Assembly (NCBI GenBank): GCA_950097015.1
Contig: CATNEN010000039.1
Coordinates: 12,192,001 to 12,256,000 of the forward strand
Origin: Macrostomum hystrix
Lineage: Eukaryota; Platyhelminthes; Macrostomidae
Length of the DNA stretch: 64,000 nt
Direction of reading: 5' to 3'
Below the pieces are notes generated by a model. That model had not been told where the DNA came from. It ran no database searches and saw only the letters and a program-made list of their open reading frames with translations. This document shows, in pieces, positions 58,301-64,000 of this stretch; position 1 is the first letter of the stretch; every line of letters starts with the position of its first letter. The translations under genes were made by a program, and so were the position numbers.

Positions 58301-61300
58301 AGCTGCAATCTATCTATCTATCTATCTAAAAATCAAGATTTGTTAAATGTATTGTAAAAGACGGAAAATGATGATCCGTAAGGTGGAATTTTACGAAAAT
58401 CGATCATTCGGTTTCGGAGCTATTGTGAAGTGGGCAGTGGGCATTTGAAATACACCCGTGGTGTTTTCATTGTTAAATAACTAATTTTAGGGATAAATCA
58501 GATGCGTCGCTAGGTAACAAAAGTACACCACACGGAAACCTAAGGCCTCAGTCGCCAGAGGCAGAGAAAAACATCATCGTGACGACACCTCAGCTTCTTC
58601 CGCGATATCCTCGTCGAGTTCTTCAACAGTGGTGGTCATCATTGACGACCTGCTTAGCACAGCTGATTCGGGATAATATCCTTGCTGAATGCGTCTAAGC
58701 AACTGCAGCCGATGCTGCTGCTGCTGCTGCTGAAAATACTCGTAGGCTGAGTCATCCATGGCACTCAAAGCCTCATCGTCTATGGCAGCTGGCCCGGACA
58801 TTGGCTGCTGCTGCTGCTGCTGCAGTGGCGTTTAAAGAACGTTTTTAAGTTTTTACGGGAGTTTATAGAGGCTTAATTTTAGAGGAACTAAAAAAGTCCG
58901 TATTTTAAGTACTTTAAGATAGGTTGCATAGTGAACGACAAAAAATCGAAAGATATTTAATAATTTAGAATAGAAAGTAACGTTCCGTTCGAACTATTAA
59001 ATCAAATTCTCAACACAGTTTTAGCTCGTTACAACGAATTTGCAAACAGACAATTTAAAATGAAAAATATTATCATGCCAAGTTTAAAAGAAAAAAAAAT
59101 GTGTATAACTATACTCATAAATGAGTTATGAGTTATAGTTACTGAAGTTAAAGTACCATATAAGCATGCGATTCTTCGATTCTAACTGCCATTCTACCCA
59201 CAATTTTTCGATTCTATCTGCGATTCTTCGACTCCACCTGCGATTCTACCTGCGATTCTTCGACTCTACCTGCGATTCTTCGATTCCACCTGCGATTCTA
59301 CCCGCGATTCTTCGACTCTACCTGCAATTCTACCTGCGATTCTTCGATTCCACCTGCGATTCTACCTGCGATTCTTCGACTCTATCTGCGATTCTTCGAC
59401 TCTATCTGCGATTCTTCGATTCCACCTGCGATTCTTCGACTCTATCTGCGATTCTTCGATTCCACCTGCGATTCTACCTGCGATTCTTCGACTCTACCTG
59501 CAATTCTACCTGCGATTCTTCGATTCCACCTGCGATTCTACCTGCGATTCTTCGACTCTACCTGCGATTCTTCGACTCTACCTGCGATTCTTCGACTCTA
59601 CCTGCGATTCTTCGATTCCACCTGCGATTCTACCTGCGATTCTTCGACTCTACCTGCGATTCTTTGACTCTACCTGCGATTCTTCGACTCTATCTGCGAT
59701 TCTTCGACTCTACCTGCGATTCTTCGACTCTACCTGCGATTCTTCGACTCTACCTGCGATTCTTCGATTCTACCTGCGATTCTACCTGCGATTCTTCGAC
59801 TCTACCTGCGATTCTTTGACTCTAACTGCGATTCTTCGATTCCACCTGCGATTCTACCTGCGATTCTTTGATTCCACCTGCGATTCTACCTGCGATTCTT
59901 CGACTCTACCTGCGATTCTTCGATTCTACCTGTGATTCTACCTTCGATTCTTTGATTCTAACTGCAATTCTTTGATTCTACCTGCGATTCTTCGATTCTA
60001 CCTGCAATTCTACCTGCGATTCTTTGACTCTACCTGCGATTCTTCGACTCTACCTGCGATTCTTCGACTCTACCTGCGATTCTTCGACTCTACCTGCGAT
60101 TCTTCGACTCTACCTGCGATTCTTCGATTCTACCTGCGATTCTACCTGCGATTCTTCGACTCTACCTGCGATTCTTTGACTCTAACTGCGATTCTTCGAT
60201 TCCACCTGCGATTCTACCTGCGATTCTTTGATTCCACCTGCGATTCTACCTGCGATTCTTCGACTCTACCTGCGATTCTTCGATTCTACCTGTGATTCTA
60301 CCTTCGATTCTTTGATTCTAACTGCAATTCTTTGATTCTACCTGCGATTCTTCGATTCTACCTGCAATTCTACCTACGATTCCTTAATTCTACCTGTGAT
60401 TCTACCTTCGATTCTTTGATTCTAACTGCAATTCTTTGATTCCACCTGTGATTCTTTGATTCTACCTGCGCTTCTTCGATTCTACCTGCGATTCTACCTA
60501 TGAAGATTGCCCGGCGATATAAGCAACAAATTTTATTTTGGATTTCTGCTGCAATTCTAGATTTTATACTATTCTGCACTGGATCTACATGCGACTCCTG
60601 CTATGATTCAAATTAAACTGTTTTGGTTTTTGAGCTTTGGATTTTGTCGATAAAATAAAATAATATAAATAGTCCTATTCATATTCTAACCCCGAGTACT
60701 CACCTGTTGCACGCTGTGCAGCACCCTCTGCTGGGCCAGTCGGTCATACTCCGCTGTTACGGCCTCCGTTGCCACCGCTGCCATTTTACTGTCAGCGGCC
60801 GATGCGGCTGCGGCGGTGGCCGATGGCGACACGCTGGACGAGCCGCCGCCACCGACAGCGCCGGCCGCGGAACGTCTGGCCGCCGACCTCAACCGTTGAG
60901 CCTCGCCTCTTAGTCGCTCAACCTCGCCCAGCAGGCGTTCCCGCTCCGATCTGGCCTCCTCAAGCTGGCCGCGGGTTATCTCAAGCTCTCCACCGAGCTG
61001 GCCTCGCTCAGCCAGGCTGGCCATCTTCTCCGCCAGGTGCTGCTGAAGCCGTTCGTTGCTCTCCTCCAGTAGGCGGTCAACAGTGGCAGACAGTCGGCTG
61101 CTGTGCTCCTCGTGCAGGCGTTCTCGCTGCTGACAGCGAGCCAATTCGGTTCGCGCCTCGTCCAACTCGAAGCGCAACTCGTCGGTCCGGTCGGCCAGTT
61201 CGCACCTCTCGGCGCTGCTGTCGGCATCTAGATCGCGCTGATCCAGCATGTGGCGCAGCTTGTCCTCGGCGAGGCGCAGGCTGCTGTCCCGCATGGCAAG

Positions 61301-62239
61301 CTGCTCCTCCAGACGGTCGCAGCGCTCCTGGGCTGCGCTTGTCTCCCTCTGGGCGCCGAGGTAGCTGAGAAAGTGGCAGAATCAGTTATCAACTCTGCTG
61401 ATTGGCTGCGGGTCACCAACCTCCTCCGCAATTTGATTGGCTAAAACGAGATCGCACTTTCTAAGGGTGCTGCGCGGGTGGTCGGTGGCAGAGCGGTCCA
61501 AACGCGTTCGCCTCTCGCACCATGGTCCCTGAGCTCGATTCTGCGGCGAGGCCACGTTAAATTGGGGCGCAGCCGCGGAGAGAAGGCTTGGGGGCTTGTC
61601 GTGCAATTTGCGCCCTTGAAGGCGAACCCCCAAAGCACAGTGAAATGTACACTGCCTGACGATGAGAAAGTCAGAGCAGATGTACACGCCTGTGTGAGCG
61701 TGTGCCTGCGTACGGTATCTGTGTGCGTATGAGCTCAGGAGTCAGCGAAATTGGCAGAACTGCCTTCTCGCTGGCTGTGGGTCGGATGCCACCAAATGGA
61801 GGTATTATAATTATAAGGGTGCTGAGCAAAGCATCCAAAAGGCTGCGTACAGCTTTTCGGTCCATGGACTGGGGGACGGCAACAAACTTCCCAATTTTCT
61901 ATCGCAGTTTTTAGCACTGTTAAAACTGACGCATCTTGCTCAAACACCTGATACGAGATCGCGTTGACTCACCGCTGCTCCAGGGTGGCGATGCGGGCCT
62001 CCTGATCACGTCGGCGAGCCTCGCCTTCGGCCAAGTCGCGTTGGAGTCGTTCGGCCAATTCGGCTGTCTTGCCAGAGTCAGCCAGCGAACGGGCCTGCAG
62101 CTCCTCCAGCTCCGCCGCTCGACGCTGACTCTGCTCAAGGCGTTCCTGAAGCTGTTGTATGTGCTGCTGCTGCTGCTGCTGCTGCTTCTGTTGCTGCTGC
62201 TGCAACTGCTGGAATTCTATTTGCTGCTGCTTGATTTGA

Positions 62240-62275
<36 letters not shown>

Positions 62276-62802
62276 TGCTGTTGCTTAGTAGTTTGCTGAC
62301 CATTCGACAGCCCATCCGTCTGCGAATGCTGCGGCTGCTGCTTTTGCTGCTGTTCTAGTTGTTGCTGCTGCTGCTGCTGCTGTTCTTGCGGCTGCTGCTG
62401 CTGCAGCGGCGGTGGCGGAAGAGGAGGCGGCTGGGTTGGCTTGCTGTTAGTTTTTGCAAGCTCCTGATTGGCCGCGGCCAGCTCAGCCTCCAGCCGATTG
62501 GCTCTTTCTAAAGCGTTGCGCAATTTCTCTTTAATCTTCTCGTCCAGAGCTTTATGATGCTCGAATAAACTCTTCAAAGCTTTCAGCACTTCGACTTCCG
62601 AGCTGACGCCGGCGGGTGTCGAAGCCTGTCGCTTCACCACCGTCATTCGCAGGGATCGCTCGTGCCTAGCTACCAGCGACTCCAGGTGCTCCAGCAGCAG
62701 CCGGGTGTTGCTGCGCTCTGCTTTCAAGTCAGCGATGTCCTCGTCACGCTCTTGGAGCTGGTCGCGCAGCAGAACCACCTCCTTTGCTAGGCTGGCCGCG
62801 TC
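46960..62802 (-). CDS. PPFIA: Liprin-alpha (PPFIA/SYD-2), nine 3' exons, 5' end outside the window
   Basis: Presynaptic active-zone scaffold that binds LAR-type receptor phosphatases, ELKS, RIM and kinesin-3. Exons in transcript order: 62802-61973, 61364-60704, 58819-58589, 58006-57632, 52326-52232, 51415-51009, 50648-50507, 49873-49299, 47324-46960. They total 3681 nt (1226 residues plus stop) and all phases match. The N-terminal coiled coil shows [20 protein letters not shown] and [17 protein letters not shown], then a Gln-rich insert. Exon 2 has [17 protein letters not shown]. An acidic exon is followed by [23 protein letters not shown]1 ([20 protein letters not shown]) and SAM2 ([16 protein letters not shown]) are in the eighth exon, SAM3 ([18 protein letters not shown]) in the last. 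SAM3 has an insert and the C-terminus ends in poly-Gln rather than the vertebrate PDZ-binding end. The donors GTTAGC (50506) and GTTAGT (49298) were set by phase. Confidence 0.95.
47381..48688 (-). promoter_or_regulatory. Cluster of eight CCAAT boxes in the last liprin-alpha intron
   Basis: ATTGG on the plus strand (CCAAT in the liprin direction) occurs at 47381, 47433, 48057, 48119, 48161, 48458, 48621 and 48684. Two of the sites share the 15-mer CTGATTGGTTGAGCC. This is several times what chance predicts. NF-Y binding and an internal promoter are possible but unproven. Confidence 0.35.
47480..47578. repeat. Short tandem repeat of about 26 bp, 4 copies
   Basis: GTGTACTTTTAAAGGCTGCC (with variants) recurs four times, separated by TCGTC or TCGCC, in the last liprin-alpha intron. 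Confidence 0.85.
48702..48732 (+). other. G-quadruplex-type motif
   Basis: Five G-runs of at least three (GGG, GGGG, GGGG, GGGGG, GGGG) separated by loops of one to four bases lie within about 31 bases, in the last liprin-alpha intron on the non-template strand for plus-direction reading. Confidence 0.6.
49960..50488. repeat. 30-bp minisatellite in a liprin-alpha intron
   Basis: About 17 units with GGGATTTGGGAAGGTTGG plus TAGCTTAATCTG. A second unit type with ATCTTAACATGA recurs near 49980, 50130, 50250 and 50400, that is every four or five units. It fills nearly the whole intron between 50507 and 49873, ending about 20 bp from the donor. Confidence 0.95.
50712..50998. repeat. 12-bp minisatellite (AGATACTAGCCT) in a liprin-alpha intron
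   Basis: About 24 units with rare CATAG, CCCAG and CTGGAT variants. It fills most of the 360-bp intron between 51009 and 50648 and stops about 10 bp short of the donor GTGCGT at 51008. Confidence 0.95.
51906..52170 (+). mobile_element. SINE family 1 with deletions, liprin-alpha intron
   Basis: Head TCTAACGCGTTTGCCTCTCG is fused to AGGCCGCATTCAATTGGGG, so the B-box region is lost. The body runs to GTCACCAAATGCTGTGCCA; a block before the end is also missing. Confidence 0.82.
52605..56827. repeat. 29-bp minisatellite, about 145 copies, in a liprin-alpha intron
   Basis: The unit contains CCTAAATGTCACAGAGGGGG and TAGTGCAGT. The first five units at the left edge are 32 bp (GCGGTAAACC in place of GCAGTCC). 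Units differ mainly at two bases (AAATGTC, AAATATC or AAACATC), and strings of these variants recur as blocks, showing multi-unit duplications. It occupies most of the 5.3-kb intron between exons 57632 and 52326. Confidence 0.97.
57161..57520 (+). mobile_element. SINE family 1, full-length reference copy
   Basis: The best tRNA-like head in the window: A box GGTAGCAGAGCGG, then GCGTTTGCCTCTCGCACC and B box AGTTCGATTCC. The whole body follows, ending ATTGCCCGCAGCCCTCC, then an ATTATTATTATCATTA tail. It lies in the same liprin-alpha intron as the 29-bp array. Confidence 0.9.
58195..58330 (+). mobile_element. SINE family 2, 3' part with TCTA tail
   Basis: TCCACGGACTGAACAGTTTG and GATGCGCCGCGCAATAGCTG match the right end of the 44865-45130 copy. 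The tail is a tetranucleotide run (TCTA)n. Confidence 0.65.
58365..58460 (-). repeat. Dispersed repeat family 3, fragment
   Basis: On the minus strand, AATAGCTCCGAAACCGAATG then ATCGATTTTCGTAAAATTCC matches the flank of the family 3 copy near 38597 (GATAGCTCCCAAACCGAATG). The inverted-arm part is absent. Confidence 0.5.
59166..60505. repeat. Compound 20-bp / 12-bp minisatellite in a liprin-alpha intron
   Basis: Built from CTGCGATTCTTCGACTCTAC (20 bp) and shorter CTGCGATTCTAC (12 bp) units in mixed order, with TTCGATTCCAC variants. A block of about 360 bp is duplicated almost exactly (about 59650-60010 against 60011-60370). Plus-strand ORFs across it are artefacts. Confidence 0.95.
61482..61800 (+). 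mobile_element. SINE family 1, near full length, liprin-alpha intron
   Basis: Head GGTGGCAGAGCGGTCC, GCGTTCGCCTCTCGCACC and GAGCTCGATTCTGCGG, then the full body to GGATGCCACCAAATGGAGG. The last block (GTGCCATTGCCCGC) is missing. Confidence 0.87.
61815..61880 (-). mobile_element. SINE family 2, 3' fragment
   Basis: GCATCCAAAAGGCTGCGTAC and TCGGTCCATGGACTGGGGGA match the reverse complement of the family 2 right end. It directly follows SINE family 1. Confidence 0.55.
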
Positions 62803-62864
62803 CTTTAAGATTTTAGGATTGGTACAGTGTTATAAAAATTATAAGAAAAAATGATATTTATAAT

Positions 62865-63098
62865 TTCAGGAGGGCTGCGGGCAATGGAACATCATCTGGT
62901 GACACTTAAGACCCGCAGCCAGCGAAAGAGGCAATTCTGCTCATTTCGCTGACTCCTGAGCACATACGCACACGGAGGCAGTGTACACTACTTGGAATTT
63001 TGTTTTTTAGGAACGTAGATTGCACGACAAGCCCCCCCTTAGCTTTGTGACCTCGCCGCGGAATCGAGCTCGGGGACCTTAGTGCGAGAGGCAGCCAC
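62865..63098 (-). mobile_element. SINE family 1, shortened, upstream liprin-alpha intron
   Basis: Reverse-complement copy from CAGGAGGGCTGCGGGCAATG to GAGCTCGGGGACCTTAGTGC. The middle CACACCTGTGTGAGC block is deleted. It is followed immediately by a plus-strand copy. Confidence 0.82.
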
Positions 63099-63151
63099 GT
63101 CACGTCACACACGCTAAATTTAATTGCTTCATCAGCAGTTAGTCCTTGGGG

Positions 63152-63312
63152 GGTGGTGGCGAAGCTCCTGAGCTCGAATCCGCGGCGAGGCCACATTGAG
63201 TTTGTGGCGCCGTCACGGAGAGAAGGCTTTGCGGCATGTCGTGCGATTTGTAAGTCAGGGCAGGGTTTACACACCTGCGTGATTGTACTGTGTACGGTAT
63301 GACTGCGTACGC
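63152..63312 (+). mobile_element. SINE family 1, partial
   Basis: GAGCTCGAATCCGCGGCGAG, a diverged GGAGAGAAGGCTTTGCGGCA block and TACACACCTGCGTGATTG remain; head start and tail are gone. Confidence 0.7.
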
Positions 63313-63337
63313 TAACCAGTGTGGCTTTGTTGTGTAG

Positions 63338-63620
63338 CCAAGGTTGTTCAACATTTTCCGCCCTTTACGATGAACTAATTTTCTAAGCTGTCCGACGTCA
63401 GCATCGTCGAGATATTCAGCGGTTCTTGTTGAAGACCCTGGTGACTAAGGTTGCTTTGTATAATCCTCTTTGGCGAATCCATGGTTTTATGGTTTTATGC
63501 TTTTTGCCACCAGACACCCCGACGAGAATGATTGAATATCTCGACGATGCCGATGTTTTGTGATTCTGGAAGTTGTTTAATCGGAGAGAATCGAAAAATT
63601 GTAGCTCGAGTTCTGTAAAA
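63338..63620 (+). repeat. Dispersed repeat family 3 with inverted arms
   Basis: Matches 38660-38960 in order: TTTACGATG, CTGTCCGACGTCAGC, ATCGTCGAGATATTCAGC, CTTTTTGCCACCAGACACC, ATTGAATATCTCGACGATG and GTTTTGTGATTCTGGAAGTT. The arms at 63403 and 63531 are near reverse complements. It lies in the presumed upstream intron of liprin-alpha. Confidence 0.65.
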
Positions 63621-64000
63621 TATGGCCCTTCTACTACGAGTATTAAGCCGAAAAAAGCAGCCCTGACACACACAAGATGGTGTCATTTTACCATCAAATC
63701 GATTTGCTTAAAGTCAATTGGCCCTGCAGCCAGCATCAGTACACGCAGACAAAAGTGTCTTCAATTACAGAATCTTTTTTAGAGCACAGTAAAATATATA
63801 TAACTGTTGAATATTTGAGCAATGCACTTGCACAAAGTGCATGATCTTGTTAAAAACAAGATCATTGGCTAGCATTGTGACCAAGCCTCTAGGAAAGATC
63901 TAAAAAATAATTCTATATACCGAAATCTAATTCGAACTCCGCAGAAATCTTTAGAAATCTTTCACTTGTTGTTGGCCGGGCAGTTGGCACTTTAATATCA
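63621..64000. other. Presumed upstream liprin-alpha intron; nothing recognised
   Basis: Unique AT-rich DNA. I looked for the liprin N-terminal coiled-coil exon here and did not find it. Confidence 0.35.

Noticed and set aside
59166-60295. Long plus-strand ORFs with FDSTCDS-like repeats
   Set aside because: Products of the 20/12-bp array in a liprin-alpha intron; they are antisense to the gene and have no unique sequence.
61936-62358. Leu-rich plus-strand ORF of 140 residues
   Set aside because: Antisense shadow of the CAG-rich Gln tract of liprin-alpha.

Overview
The window is eukaryotic nuclear DNA. It has multi-exon genes with GT-AG introns, AATAAA-type polyadenylation signals, tRNA-derived SINEs and very large intronic and intergenic minisatellites. 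Gene content (EMX homeobox gene, liprin-alpha, collagen prolyl 4-hydroxylase, SLC22 transporter, rhodopsin-type GPCR, MyTH4-FERM protein) identifies a bilaterian animal. The long poly-Gln tracts, dense tandem repeats and moderate GC suggest a lophotrochozoan, perhaps a free-living flatworm of the Macrostomum type; that taxonomic step is a guess. TGA, TAG and TAA all behave as stops, so the standard nuclear code applies.

Layout. 1-421: last exon of a GPCR (+). 1011-4632: complete four-exon SLC22 organic ion transporter (-), convergent with the GPCR. 4.6-11.3 kb: gene-poor, with a perfect 12-bp array, a 14-bp array and a perfect hairpin. 11376-15866: three-exon EMX homeobox gene (-). 17397-19976: three-exon prolyl 4-hydroxylase alpha subunit (+), divergent from EMX. 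20767-21819: unrecognised 350-residue ORF (-). 21.8-26.3 kb: AT-rich DNA, then a GC-richer upstream region. 26368-30210: two-exon MyTH4-FERM protein (+) whose intron is mostly tandem repeat. 30.2-46.9 kb: no convincing gene, and several arrays, the largest 3.2 kb. 46960-62802: nine 3' exons of liprin-alpha (-), 1226 residues, whose 5' end lies beyond the window.

Exons were joined by eye from splice consensus, reading-phase agreement and remembered family sequence. All four fully modelled spliced genes, and the partial liprin gene, keep frame across every junction proposed. The genes have no obvious shared pathway; this looks like an ordinary animal gene neighbourhood.

The striking feature is repetitive DNA. 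Fourteen distinct tandem arrays (units 12-40 bp) cover about 15 kb, nearly a quarter of the window. Four substantial arrays and one small one lie inside liprin-alpha introns, and three neighbouring arrays around the MyTH4-FERM gene share a common ancestral unit. Twelve copies or fragments of one tRNA-derived SINE, at least seven pieces of a second SINE, and a third dispersed repeat with internal inverted arms fill much of the rest. I found no convincing new multi-gene system. The best leads are the array organisation, the modified third SAM domain and C-terminus of liprin-alpha, and the unrecognised ORF.
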